Of a stretch of DNA of 64,000 nucleotides, positions 23,903 through 36,280 are shown in pieces. The notes beneath the pieces were generated by a model. That model worked only from the letters and a program-made list of their open reading frames with translations, was not told the origin of the DNA and searched no databases. The position numbers were made by a program, and so were the translations under genes. Source of the stretch: Pristionchus mayeri (Eukaryota > Nematoda > Chromadorea > Rhabditida > Neodiplogasteridae); the NCBI GenBank assembly GCA_036245805.1, contig BTRK01000002.1, positions 744,001 to 808,000 on the forward strand, given 5' to 3'. The first letter of the stretch is position 1, and the number at the start of each line of letters is the position of its first letter.

Positions 23903-23965
23903 GGCCCCACTGCTCCTAATGCTAAGCATCGTACTAAGGCAAAAGTATAATTGTATCTACAGCAT
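23903..23965 (+). repeat. diverged second copy of the srd gene's last coding bases
   Basis: About 60 bp (CCCCACTGCTCCTAATGC..AAAAGTATAATTGTATCTA) match the srd C-terminal codons and stop near 23774-23832 (CCCACTACTCCTACTAC..AAAATATAATTTGTATCTA). It may be a remnant of a tandem srd copy. Confidence 0.6.
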
Positions 23966-24198
23966 CTAAATGGTTCATTTTGTTCATTTGTATTGTACCT
24001 GCCTCCAAAATCTCAGAATGACCGAAAATGGGGTTTTGTTCAGCCAAGTATAGTAACCAGAAGGTAGACCAATTGGAGAATTGGCCGATTACCAAGACGA
24101 GAACGTATGTGGAGATGTTCTGAAACAGATATTCAAGATATAGAAACAGAGAGGTCAAGATAGAGATTTGCATTATCCAATGTGGCACAGCTATAATA

Positions 24199-25448
24199 TC
24201 AGGTTGGCATGAAAGTCTTTGTCACTTTTTCAAAACTTTATTTCTTTGAGGAAACAATATCATGAGTTCAATTATAATTGCCCACTTTATTGACAATACG
24301 TGCCCAATGTACCTGCAATTTATGGATCCCCTCCCTTTAGAACCGGACTGGGTGAGAATGAAAGTATTGCTCGAGTTCAACCTCGAGACTTCCACGTGAA
24401 TTGAAGGCCCTACCTCAAACGGCATGGGTCAGGTCAGCAAAAAGCCGCTAATCGGAAGGGGCCAAGTCAGGAGAATACGGGGGGTAAGGGAGAACCATCC
24501 GTCCATATCCAGCCAGTTCCTGCTTGACTTGATTGGAGTCCTGGGGACGGAGGTCATTTTGCTGATTATACATTTTCTTGTCCTTCAGCATTGAACGATC
24601 GACTTCAATCTTCAAATTCTGTAATTGTGAGACGTACTTGGCCCCGGTGATTGTCATGCCTTCAGGTAGTAGCTCCGAGTAGATCACGCCATCCACTCCG
24701 CACAACATAGAAAAACGTATTTTTCTTGAGGTGCAGGTCATGTTTGGGGATACCCTGTGGAATCTCTCCTTCTCCAACCCACTCGGCTCTAATGTGGTTG
24801 TTATCGTAGAGGACTCACTTCTCATTCCCCGTTATGAGCCGTTCCAGCCATCGATCCCCACTTCGGAGAATGAGGAAAATATTGGAATCGTCGACTCGAA
24901 GGTCATGACTGGCTTGGATCAGATCATGGGATTTTAATCGACCGATTAATTTCCTCATTCCAAGATATCTCAATCCTTCGTTGACAGTGCAATGGTGGAC
25001 TCTAAGTGCAATAGTCATTTCACGGGCATTTTGAAATGGGCTCGTTTAAGGATCTTTCTACAAAGTCTCAAAATGTATCAAACGCGGTCTCCCAGATCGA
25101 TCATCATCATAGAGGGAAAAGTCGTCTTCTTCGGAGAGATGGATCCAATTCCTGCAGGCGTTGTAGAGGGGGCATGTGTGTGATAAACATTCTTCAGTAG
25201 GGTCTCCGAATCCTTCATCGTGGTGTAGGATAGAGAGAGGCAAAGCAGAACATGTCGGACGTGAGTGGCACCAGTAACATACATCGTTGTTCTACTAGAG
25301 CTTGATTGAAGGAAAAGGAATGGGAAGTTGTTTACTATAAAGGCCAATCACTGACTGTTATTCACTAGGAACGAGGCAACACCAAAGGGCATTTGCGGCG
25401 AGCAGTGTAAAAACAAAACCAGTGACAAAGACTTTCATGCCAACCTAA
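24199..25448 (-). mobile_element. mariner transposon, degenerate, 1.25 kb
   Basis: Ends TCAGGTTGGCATGAAAGTC and GACTTTCATGCCAACCTAA, each bordered by TA; about 1,250 bp, the usual mariner size. The minus strand carries transposase pieces in several frames: WIHLSEEDDFSLYDDDRSGR (HTH region with the RSGRP motif) near 25080-25170, the ALRVHHCTVNEGLRYLG and RWLERLITGNEK region near 24815-25020, and YPPYSPDLAPSDYRL (last catalytic block) near 24440-24500. The usual HDNARPH block reads QNDLRPQDSN. Frame breaks mean no active transposase. It is inserted in intron 3 of receptor pseudogene 6. Confidence 0.9.
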
Positions 25449-25535
25449 TATTTGAGGATATCATAAAACTCACACTGGTTTCATGACCAACAATTTCATT
25501 ATGCACTGATGATGTGAGAAGGGAGTTTTAGCATT

Positions 25536-25813
25536 CTGCATATACCCTATACTCCTGAGAGGTTAGCTTCGCAAGAAATTTATAATTTTCATTGTTCACC
25601 GTATCATTTCTCCGATCGTCGAGAGAAAACACATAATGAAAAGTACATCAGGATTAAGTCGTTTAGCATTTAAATTAATTAAATCGAATGACCTTTCAAC
25701 CTTGATTAATTGAAATAACCTCCTTTGCATATACACTCTAGTCATTAAATGATCATTCATCTCTCGTTCTCCACTCATTCTCTCCCTTTCGTCTCTCGTC
25801 GGGCAGTTCCCCC
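25536..25813. other. gap before the left SLC6 copy
   Basis: Exons 1-2 of receptor pseudogene 6 would be expected here but are not seen. From about 25680 on, the sequence matches the far end of the inverted SLC6 duplication (36050 downwards). Confidence 0.4.
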
Positions 25814-26335
25814 ATGGCTGTCCCCGTTCTCGTCGAGTCAGTCGGGTATCGTTCCCTTCCCTTATTACTCCTACCATATACTTAACCACCGTATCCCTAT
25901 CCAATTTACTCCACGTTTACTTTCGAAATCATTCTTTAATTTACTTTCGAATGTATTCTTCTGTACCGGAGGGTAGGTCACTGCAGTAACCATCGACTAC
26001 AGTAACCTAATCTATGATTATTTCAGGCGCACTTCAAATGAGCGACCATCAAGTGAACCGGGTCAGAGGACAACGGAATTCTGATATTCATTGATCCTTG
26101 ATCTTTGATCTTTAGATGATCCTGAGGAGGATAATCGATGGATGCCCGATCATGACCCGAGAGATGAGAGGGGAGAATTTGCGAGCCGAGCGCAGGTTCG
26201 TGATCTACCTATCGATCGATAAATATACGATTTTGCAGTTTCTTTTCACCGTAATCGGATTCACACTGGGCAATGGAAATATCTGGCACTTTCCTGTGGT
26301 TATGCACGATTACGGCAGAGGTGAGAGAGAGGTTC

Positions 26336-26528
26336 TGGTTTCTTCGAACCAGTAGGTGGGCAACTCACAACCCACTGGTCAGGATACTGTTTGACCACTA
26401 GTCAAGCAACTGGTTAAACAGTGGTTACCCGAAGCTCCGCTCAACCACTGGACAAAACAGCTAAACACTGGTTAACCAGTTGTCTGACCAGTAGATGGGG
26501 AGTTGCTCACCCACTGGTTGGAAGAAAC
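26336..26528. mobile_element. 193-bp foldback element in an intron of the left SLC6 copy
   Basis: Ends GGTTTCTTCGAACCAGTAGG and its near inverse (CCCACTGGTTGGAAGAAACC). The interior has repeated CCACTGG/CCAGTGG boxes in both orientations. It is absent from the matching intron of the right copy, so it arrived after the inverted duplication. Confidence 0.75.
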
Positions 26529-29036
26529 CAGAGGGAAGAGGGAGAGGGAGAGATACAGAGACTATTTCAGCCTCATTTCTCGTTATGTACTCAATCTGCA
26601 TAGCCATCTACGGCGTCCCGATGCTCTACCTCGAGATGATGATCGGACAGGCACCGACTTATTTATTTTCGAAAATATTTATCAAATTTTCTAGATAGCT
26701 CAAGTCGGTCCGATGCGTGCATTTCGGCTCAATTTTCCTTTGTTGCAAGGCGAGATGTTTCTCGATTTTTCCACAAAAATATGGCTTTAGGTGTCGGCTG
26801 GGCCATTTGCTCGTTGAGCTTCCTGCGGGCAATCAATTACGCACTCCTCAACGCCTTCACGCTACAGTATGCCGCTGAGGTAAATGCAATCCAAGTGTAA
26901 TTGCCAGCAAATATTTGAAAAAAATCACTAATAATTTCGCCAGTGGCTCAGTTCAATTCACTGCACGCAAATTCTACTCACTTCATACCTTTCAGTCGCT
27001 CATTGGCGTCGAAACACGCACAGGATGCCTTGATGATTGGAACTCAGCATGTGAGCTTTATTAGTATAATTATTCAATTTACTTTTTTACAGCATGCTTC
27101 TCGCCAACAACGAACGCGGGCAAGTGCAAGAACCAAAGCGTTCGTTGTGATTTTAACTTTCATTTTTTTTCTATTTTTTTTCTATCGCTATTTCATTCAT
27201 TACACAAAACAATGCTTAAGGCCAAATTCTAATTCAAAGTCGCCGGTTCTCATAAATTTCTCATTCAGCTTCCTGTATGGCACAAAAACAAGACATGTAT
27301 GGGCCTGGAAGATTGGTTGAAGACTCCACCAGGGATTGAAGTGCCTTCCCGAGAATACTTTCGGTGAGAAAAACAATTATGTTCCTTGTCGTCTAAATTA
27401 TGAAGTCATTCTAGTTATTAATATTTTTTAAAATTATTATTTTGTATTCTATTCCAGCGTGATACTGCGAGGTGTTCCGGCCAGTAACACGGAATCGAAT
27501 AGCAATGGCAAATAGATCGAGTTCACCTTCGGAGCCGGCAGAGTGTGATACGCCAGCACTGCTCGTATTGACAACTGACTATTCATCAGGCGCTTGCCTC
27601 CTATTGTATCGTGTGGATTTTCGCATGTTTTTGCCTGCTCAGAAGAGTTCGATGGATAGGCAAACTCTCCTTGTTCATTGTGGCCATTGCGTTAGTTATT
27701 TTCGTGTGTTTAAAATATGAAACAAGATCTCACATCTTCGGATTCTGGCCTTCCCTCCCCTCTCCCACATCCAAACCACTACGTATTGTTCCCTGATTTT
27801 CGGCCGCACAACCACTAAATGATGGGCGGGGATGCGAAATGAGAGGGTTGGGTGATCAGAAACCGATGAATTTATATGCTAACCTTTCTAATTATTTGCC
27901 ATTCAATTTGCAGTGGCGTTGGGTCCTTTGTTTTCCTCTGTGCCATGCTAACAAGAGATCGAGCGGATATCGGCCTTCAGAAATTCTTCAAATTGAACTA
28001 TACCGCTCTTGTAGATCGTAAGGTTCGATTCGAATTTTGGGTCAAGTTCAACTATTTACACTTTAGCCATGGCGTAAAGCAGTGCAAATGACTAGAACTT
28101 CACTAAGTCTGGGAATGGGAGGAATGATTTCAATGTCTTCGTACAACAAGCGCGGGAGTGACGCTTTCTCGGTGCTTTTTTAATTCGAAAAAATAAATCT
28201 CATTTTCAATCCGGTTCAGAATTCGATCACGGTTTGCGTTGTTTCGGTGATAGCCAGCTTTATCTCAGGGTTGATTGTGAGTCAACACTAGGGCATGGCT
28301 TTGAAAGGAACTACTTACTTCATCTCTAGCTGGCCAGAGTGTCGAGCTACAATTCAGAATGAAGATAGTCATTTCATACCATTTCATGCCCGGTCAATTC
28401 TGAGACGAGAACATAATCATAATCTGATCAGGGGCTAATCGTTCTCGCCAATGTTCGTGACAAGTTTCCGTATTACGTTTGGAATTATCAGAAGAAGGAC
28501 GGATCTACCTATCGGGTCTGTCGGGAATTGAATAACGAAGCAAGAAAATAGGAAAATCGAACAGTATCGTAGCATGGTATTTACCAAACCCTTAAGATCA
28601 TTCGTATGGCATACAAAATAAATGTAAATATAGGTTAAATTAATTAACATATTTAATCGCAGATGTATTTCGCCTACTTTCCGGAAGTGATAGAAGGCTT
28701 GGAGTTCAACGATTTTTGGTCATTCCTATTCTACGGAGTGCTTTTGGGACTCGGAATTACCACTTTCTTCGGTGAGAGAATTATCGATTGATTTTCATCT
28801 AACTTCATAGCATGTTTGATCAAGAGGTTGATGAAGAGTTTAGAGCATGAACAAGGAAGTATCGTGTTGAGGTCTTCTGGAGACGCCGATATCCGCCCTC
28901 ACGGACCAGTTCAAATTCGCCCGCAATCATCGTCCCATCACAATCATACTCTTGTGCTTCGTTGGCCTGGGAGCGGGAATAATCCAGTGCACTCGGGTAA
29001 TTGCTTGTATGGGCAATTGCTCTTGTGCTTCGTTGG

Positions 29037-29112
29037 CCTGATGAGAACCATGACTTCATACAGCATGTGATGCTTGATGTATCAAAGAGGCATGATGTCA
29101 TAGTTCTCATCT
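29037..29112. repeat. foldback repeat in a left-copy SLC6 intron
   Basis: GATGAGAACCATGACTTCAT faces GATGTCATAGTTCTCATC across about 40 bases. It resembles the core of the element at 63541. A 21-bp exact copy of the upstream TM exon (28949-28969) lies at 29020-29040, just before it. Confidence 0.6.
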
Positions 29113-30440
29113 GGACTTGTGTATAGCTACGTGATCTGAACCGAGACCCATACTCTCAGTTATTTTTAGAATGATGTTCTTGATTGTGCTGTCTGATATT
29201 TATTTTTTTTTGCTATCTCTTGATGTCATAGTTCAGATCGGCTACCACATCTTCACCATCATCGATATGCGAGTTATTCCATTCATGGCTGAAATCATGG
29301 TCTTGCTCCAGTTGTTGGCCATTGCTTGTTACGGTAAATTTTACATTTGTTTAACATTATTGCAAATATTTTTGTTCACAGCACTAACAAATTCCAATTC
29401 AAGGTCCACACAACTTCTACCGTGACATTAACGCAGCTATGGGGAAGAAAGTGAACTTCTTCGGATATGTAAGTAAATACTAGTGCGACTTTGCTGATTA
29501 TAATTACTTTTAGTTCGTCTCTCCCTACGGTCTCATAGTACGCATTAGCCAATTCGTGCTTAGCCCATTTCTTATCATTGGCGAACTTGTTTTGTTGCAT
29601 CTTGATTTTAAAGTATGTTACTGAATTCCGTGTGACCGATTAATTGTAATAATTTTAGAAAGATGTTTGGAAGCGAGTGGAAAATATTCTCAAACCTATT
29701 CCTGATCTTCCCGCAAGTTGATCTTTGATCTTCTGAATTTATTTCGTGATTTCAGCCAACACTGGGCAAACTCGTTTATCTGCCCTGGCCCTTGGTCATT
29801 ATCGGCGCTCTCGTGACAATAATCAAGCACTTTAGAGCAGGAAAGGTGATAGATCGTATACTATTGTAAAGATCAAAGTTCAACATTTGCAGTCACTGAG
29901 GGAACTCCTCCATCCCGATCCCATGCATCCATCGATTCTATACAAAGTCCCGCCTCCACTCGGACGCTTTTTTGGTTAGTTGTATGGCGGATCTCATCTT
30001 TGACATAACGGTTAATCAACTGATTAGTATTCTGCCTTAACTACAAACAATTGATACACTGCTCTATCACAATACTATCTTATTTACAACATAGAATTAT
30101 TGTATGTAAAATTTTTAACAAGTTGCAGGTCTGAAGCCAATCGAGGCAATGCCTTCTGCAATGGGCGATGAAGGGAAGATTGAATTCCCCGATAAGGTGA
30201 TCTCCCTCTACCTCATATTTGTTCTCCCTCATAATTAATTGTAACTTTTTTTTATCATGCTTCGAATTTCCCTTGAAATTTTTTCCCTAATCAATAGCAT
30301 GATAAAGTATTATTATTAAGGGAGCGCCCGTCATTCCTGACCCGAAGAAAGAGGAATTGGTAGAGACGGAGTTGGCCGAGGCCTGAGAGCAGAAGATAAT
30401 CGAGAATCCCTATCTAAACATAAGAAAAACAAATAAACAG

Positions 30441-30960
30441 ATCGATATGACGCTTTTCGAATTTGTATTGACTTGTTGCGGTAACTTTGAGTTTTCACAT
30501 CAGAACGACCATCAACGATTAAGAGTTGATGAAGACAGTTGGTCTTGCAGTGCGGAAAGATCATACTATACAGATGTAATGCAAAATTTCGAAACATGCA
30601 GCTGCTCCAGTATCTTGAGATGATGAAATTCACCTGTTTCAACGTGTTCACATAATGAAATTCTCCTATTATAGCAACTGCGAGTAAATTGATGTATTCG
30701 TACTATGAAAAACACTTTTATATAGGATAAGCATTGTTTGTGATTACATCAATGGCAAAATAATCGGGGTGGGTAAACAATCGATTTTATTAAGTTGTGA
30801 TTTGTCGTGATAATGAGTGTAGAGTTGGCTGCAGCTTCCGGCGGCCAGACTTGCGCGAAGGAGACATTCTTTTTTTTGTTAATACTCAACTCTTGAAGGT
30901 TGTTCGGAAGTGGAAAATGAATGTATTCAACGAACATTGTGTATATAATCGAGAAGATTC
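30441..30960. other. spacer between the inverted SLC6 copies
   Basis: AT-rich sequence with no match across the axis and no supported exon. It forms the centre of the inverted duplication and must hold both 3' ends. Confidence 0.5.
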
Positions 30961-31068
30961 ACATAGATCTGTTTATTTGTTTTTCTTATGTTTAGATAGG
31001 GATTCTCGATTGTTTTCTGCTCTCAGGCCTCGACCAACTCCGCCTCTACTAGTTCTTCCTTCTTCGGG

Positions 31069-34000
31069 TCAGGAATAAACGGGCGTTCCCTTAATAATTA
31101 TACTTTATCATGCGATAGATTAGGAAAATAAATGTTTACGGAAATTCGAAGCATGACAATTCGCAAATGACTATACGTGAAAGTTACAATTAATTATGAG
31201 AGAGAAAAAATTTGAGGTAGAGGGAGTTCACCTTATCGGGGAATTCGACCTTCCCATCGTCGCCCATTGCAGAAGGCATTGCCTCGATTGGCTTCAGACC
31301 TGCAATTTGTTGAATTATATTTGTGCTAAGTGCTTGTTAAGACAAAATATCCAGTTAATTAGCCTTTAAATCAAATATGAAAGCCATCTAACGTTCACAA
31401 CCAACCGAAAAAGTGTCCGAGTGGAGGCGGGACTTTGTATCGAATTGATGGATGCATAGGATCGGGATGGAGGAGTTCCCTCAGTGGCTGAAAAATCACA
31501 TTGATCATTGATGTTTTCTAAGGTTTATGAAATATTTCATCACCTTTCCTTCTGTAAAGTGCTTGATTATTGTCACTAGAGCGCCTATAATGACCAATAG
31601 CCAGGGTAGATTAACGAAGTGGCACAACGTGTTCTGAAGTACGTAATTCGATCAGATTAAATCAGATCAGATCAGATTAAAGATCAAAGAGCAAAGATCT
31701 GAAGTGAATCTATTCCGAAACGAACTTCTAGAATTATCGTCGCAGCATCTCAATTGCTTTTTTTGCTAGGCGTTCTCCCCCAATTAACTTGAAGGGTCAT
31801 ATATGCAAAAAGTGCACATCAACTTACGGGAAGACTGGGAATTGGTTTGAGAACTTTTTCCATTCTCTTCCAAACATTTTCCTAAATTGATGCATTTAGT
31901 TGCTGTCACTAGGGATTGATGGGCGTACCTTCTGATATCTGTATAGCAAATACAGTTCGCCAATGATAAGAACAGGACTGAGTAAGAATTGGCTAACGCG
32001 AACTATGAGACCGTAGGGAGAGACGAACTACGATAGGCATTGTTATCGACAAAATTGCATTGTCATTAGAGTCCGTGAAACGAAGCAACGGTCTGTTCAT
32101 TCATACTGCTCCTCGGAGCGGTATAAAAGTAAGAGAACATGGCATCGTTTCTCGAATTCTAGCACACACTTACGTATCCGAAGAAGTTCACTTTCTTCCC
32201 CATTGATGCATTGATGTCACGGTAGAAGTTGTGCGGACCTCAAATATGAAATATATTTTACAGTACTGGAGCAAAGAGCATACTACAACAATAGTAACCA
32301 TTTTAGAATTAAGAAAAAATTTTTTTAATAAATTTTACCGTAACAAGCAATAGTCAGCAATTGGAGCAATACTGTTATTTCAGCCATAAACGGAACAACT
32401 CTCTTGTCGATGATGGTGAAGATGTGGTAGTCGATCTGAACTATGCCTTCACTAGAAAGGGAGGGAGGGATGCTCCAAAAAAAATAAAATTTAAAAAATT
32501 AAAAAATATTTTTAAAAATATAAAAATGCCCGGCGCTTCTGCATAATCCCGGACACACGTCAGCATCATCATTATAGATGTCTGACTATTCTTACTATAG
32601 TGCTTCCCGGTATCCTAATATATGCCAAAACCCAGTATTGGATGAGTATTCACATCCTGATAGGAAATGCAAATGCAAATTAATCCAAGATTAAGAAATT
32701 GTCCGGGATTGTGCAGAAGCGCCAAATACCCGAGTGCACTGAATGATTCCCGCTCCCAGACCAAGGAAGCACAAGAGGATGATTGTGATGGGACGATGCT
32801 TGTGGGCGAATTTGAACTGGTCCGTGAGGGCAGATATCGGCATCTCCAGAAGACCTCAACGCGATGTTTCTCAGTCCATGTTCTGGACTTTTCGTCAACC
32901 TCATGGTCAAACATGTTATGACGTTAGATCTCACCGAAGAAAGTGGTAATTCCGAGGCCCAGTAGCACTCCGTAGTATAGAAATGACCAGAAGTCATCGA
33001 ACGGCAACCCTTCAATAACTTCAGGAAAATGGGCGAAGTACAACTGAAATTAAATTCATGTGTCACTCTCTAGCAGTGGAGCGATGAATATGCACTGCAG
33101 ATTTTTTTGCAAATGTATTCGTTGTTGATTTGTTTCCTTTTTTTAGCAATTTTGGACTGACCCGGTAGGTAGATCCATCCTTCTTCTGATAATTCCAGAC
33201 GAAATACGGGAACTTGTCACGGACATTGGCATAAACGATCAGCGCCTACAATCGAATTGTCGGATCTATTTGCAGCATTGAACGGAAATGACTTCGCATT
33301 TTAATTTTAAAATGACTATTTTCATGCCAAATTTCCCTAGGGGAAGCTTCTACAGAATGTCGTACCAGAATAATGGAGTAGGAATGATGAGGATGCACAG
33401 TAAGAAAGTTATCAATATTTACAGTAACAACCGTAAAAGACTCAACAGCTATACCGTTATCCTATCAGGTCTTGTCAGACTAGGCATCCTCCTTAATCCT
33501 AACGCTCTAATTCTGGAATAACATTTGGGACTCACAATCAGTCCTGACATAAAGCTGGCTATCACCGAAACAACGCAAACCGTGATCGAATTCTGAAAAG
33601 TTGAAAATTTAGATGCAATTTTAACTGTTTAAATTTAGATAGAATCAAAAATAGCACCGAGAAAGCGTCACTGCCTCTTTTGTTGTACGAAGACATAGAT
33701 ATCATTCCGCCCATTCCGAGACTTAGCGATGTTCTCGTCATTTGAATTGCTTCACGCCATGGCTAAACTTATAAGAAAAATTGCGTGACATGTTTTCGAA
33801 AATCAATATTCCATAATTATAATCGTACCTCAAATTGCATAAATTTAGTAAAGTTCAATTTGAAGAATGTCTGAAGGCCCACGTCAGCTCCTGGTCTTGT
33901 TAGCATGGCACAGAGGAAAGCAAAGGACCCAACGCCCCTGCAAAGTGTTGGCACATTTTTACTTTATTTAATTTTAAAAAATAAAAAAATGAAAATAACT

Positions 34001-35889
34001 CACGCAATGGCAACAATGAACAAGGAGAGTTTGCCTATCCATCGAACTCTTCTAAGCAGGCAGAAACATGCAAATATCCAAACAATACAATAGGAGGCAA
34101 TCATCTGGGAAATAGTCAATTGCCAATCCGAACAGGGCTACCGTATCTCACTCTGCCGGATCCGAATGAGAACTCGATATCTTTGCCATTATTATTCGCT
34201 TCGGTCCAACTTGCCGGAACACCCCGAACTATCACTCTGGAATAGACCGAATGAGCAGAAATATATCATATTTAAAAAGAGTAGCATTAGAATTAAATCA
34301 CAACAAGGATGGCAAACAGCAGAAAAAAATAAAATTCCACACCGAAAGTATTCCCGGGAAGGCACTTCAATTCCTGGTGGAGTCTTCAGCCAATCTTCCA
34401 GGCCCATGCACGTCTTGTTTTTGTGGAATACGGGAAGCTAAATACTACATTTATGAGAATAGAAGTTGAGATTTTTAAAAAAAATTGTGCATGTTGTTTC
34501 AACGAATACTCCCGTTCTTGCATCGTCTGTTGTTTGTTGGCGAGAAGCATGCTGAAAATATTTGAATAAAAACGCAAAAATTAAACAATTCATAAATTTC
34601 CAGTTGAATTTACATTCTGAGTTCCAGTCATCGAGGCATTCTGTGCGAGTATCGATGCCAATCAGAGACTGAAACAAAACTTTATAACAAATATTTTAAC
34701 AAGAATGTAGAAAGTCCCAAAATCCCAAAATTGTGCAATATTAGACGAGTAGAATGCGTGAGGATAGCAGAACAATTGACATTTTGTCAACTCTTGTACT
34801 GATCCAACATCAATATTAATACTATTTTTCATGTGAACTAAAATATTCAGCCAATTAAAAATATTAATTCACTTCCGCCGAATACAACAGGGTGATCGCG
34901 TTGAGGTAGGAAATATTGATTGCTCGCAGGAAGCTCAGCGAACACACAGCCCAGCCAACACCTTTAAATTTATTAATATCATTTTAGAAAAAAAAGAAAA
35001 ATCCCACCTCTCAACAACGGGAAATTCAGCCCAAGTGCACGCATCGGACCGACTTGAGCTATCTGAAAAAAATGGAAAATATTTTCGAAAATAAGCAAGC
35101 ACATGCCTGTCCGATCATCATCTCGAGGTAGAGCATCGGGGCGCCGTAGATGGCCATGCAGATGGAGTACATTACGAGTATTGAGGCTGCAAGGGTCTCT
35201 CTCTCTCCCCTTCTCTTTCTCCCTCTCCCTCTCTTTCCCCTCACCTCTGCCATGGTAAAACATGGCCGCAGGAAAGTGCCAGATATTGCCGTTGGCCAGT
35301 GTGAATCCGATCACGGTGAAAAGAAACTGCAAAATCGATATTTTTATCGATCGAAATGTAGATCACGAACTTGTGCTCGGCTCGCAAATTCTCCCCTCTC
35401 ATCTCTTGGATCATGGTCGGGCATCCACCGATTATCCTCCTCATGATCATCTAAAGATCAAAGATCAAACTTTGACGAAAATCCGCCTTCTCACCCTGTT
35501 CATTCGACGGCCGCTCATTCGAGGTGCGCCTGACGTTGAAATCGATAAGATTATTGTAGCCGATGGTTTCTGCAGCTGATGGATAAACCTACCCTCCGGT
35601 TCGCTCCAGTGACGTCCTCGATCCACTCCGACTTCCACGACGACCCGCACCACCGTATCCGCTCCTACAAAAGTTATTAAAGTTATGATATTCGATCTTT
35701 GATCTTTTAGAGATCCAAGAATAATCTGACAACTTCCGATCGTGATAGAGAGAGACTTTTAGACCAAACAAAAAAAGTATTGTAGGATGTATCCCGAAAG
35801 ATCATGGAATAGAATCCACAAAGATACGGTAAGAACAATAGCGTAAGGGAACGATACCCGACAGGCTCGACGAGAACGGGGACGGCCAT
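31069..35889 (-). CDS. SLC6 (neurotransmitter:sodium symporter) gene, right copy
   Basis: Better preserved copy of the transporter. Start MAVPVLVEPVG (ATG at 35889), then a Gly/Ser/Arg-rich exon (SGYGGAGRRGSRSGSRTSLE) and RTSNERPSNEQ. TM1 reads FTVIGFTLGNGNIWHFP. Further blocks: ASILVMYSICMAIYGAPMLY, GPMRALGLNFPLLRG, GWAVCSLSFLRAINISYLN, ECLDDWNSE loop, CMGLEDWLKTPPGIEVPSR, IASYCIVWIFACFCLL, GLQTFFKLNFTKFMQFE, MGGMISMSSYNKRGSDAFS, FWSFLYYGVLLGLGITTFFG, LLEMPISALTDQFKFAHKH, GPHNFYRDINASMGKKVNFF and RELLHPDPMHPS. The family moves small substrates with Na+/Cl- at the plasma membrane. The conserved gate Arg of the WRFP motif is His. The last exon has one extra T, giving an early TGA at 31069-31071 instead of the homologous stop at 31023. 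The exon near 34500-34560 meets a stop before a clear donor, so integrity is not certain. One GC donor at 35105-35106. Confidence 0.75.
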
Positions 35890-36050
35890 GAGGGAACCGC
35901 CCGGCAAGAGGGGAAGAGGAGAGAATGAAAGGAGAACGAGAGATGAGCGACTGTTTATTGACTAGAGTTTGTAAATAAATATATGCAAAGAAGGTTATTT
36001 CAATTATTGAAATTCATAAGATCATTCGATCCTGGATCAACAAATAATTG

Positions 36051-36280
36051 AAATGGAAAACGAGTCCATCCGAATACACTTCATTATTTGTTCTCTCTTG
36101 CTGATTAGAGAAGTGAGACGACATGCAAAATGATGTCATTTCTTATGAAGCTAAACATGCCCAGTCATCCGACAACAATTCTTATCAATTCGTTCTATCA
36201 GTATCGAACTATGCATAGGATACAGAGCTCTCATTTCTCCGTCTACCGTCTCTTATCTCTGAGTCTGAGTCTGATGCGAT
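36051..36280. other. short spacer before the Harbinger element
   Basis: No exon, repeat or element recognised. Confidence 0.4.

Larger units (their letters stand above)
19859..25535 (-). pseudogene. srg-superfamily-like receptor paralog 6, decayed and interrupted
   Basis: Recognised pieces: E3 25474-25535, E4 23999-24119, E5 21746-21835, E6 20834-20932, E7 20685-20744, E8 20515-20650, E9 20338-20396, E10 20157-20269 and E11 19859-19934. E1 and E2 were not found. E3 is 62 nt against 67, and E4 is 121 nt against 120 with an internal frameshift. The invariant LNR arginine is His (AINHLISL), the leading Trp of E8 is Ser, and the E8 donor is AT instead of GT. Its introns hold a mariner (intron 3), a whole srd-like gene on the other strand and a foldback (intron 4), and a 714-bp hAT-like MITE (intron 5). 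It cannot encode a normal receptor. Confidence 0.82.
25814..30386 (+). pseudogene. SLC6 (neurotransmitter:sodium symporter) gene, damaged left copy
   Basis: Many exons of a 12-TM Na+-coupled transporter are readable: TM1 (FLFTVIGFTLGNGNIWHFP, about 26235), YGVPMLYLEMMIGQ, GWAICSLSFLRAINYALLN, WNSxxCFSPTTN loop, EVPSREYFR, TM5 (SYCIVWIFACFCLL..RWIGKLSLF), TM7 (MGGMISMSSYNKRGSDAFS), TM8-9, LTDQFKFARNHRPITIILLC, GPHNFYRDINAAMGKKVNFF, and a terminal exon ending TGA at 30386. Damage: an in-frame TAG at 27513-27515 where the right copy has GAT, and loss of most of the Gly/Ser-rich N-terminal exon found at about 35585-35665 in the right copy. A 193-bp foldback sits in the first TM intron. GC donors appear at 26651, 26750 and 29713. 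Frames between about 27060 and 27290 could not be joined cleanly. Probably a pseudogene. Confidence 0.78.
25680..36050. repeat. large tail-to-tail inverted duplication containing SLC6 genes
   Basis: The left arm (about 25680-30440) and right arm (about 30960-36050) carry the same gene in opposite orientation. Matching extends through the 5' flank (CTCATCTCTCGTTCTC; AATTGAAATAACCT) and the 3' flank (ACAAATAAACAGATC). About 500 bp of unmatched spacer lies between. The arms are clearly diverged in introns, so the event is older than the 1,972-bp duplication upstream. Confidence 0.88.

Noticed and set aside
26943..27320. 125-codon frame in the left SLC6 copy
   Set aside because: Overlaps true SLC6 exons in a different frame and includes intron sequence.
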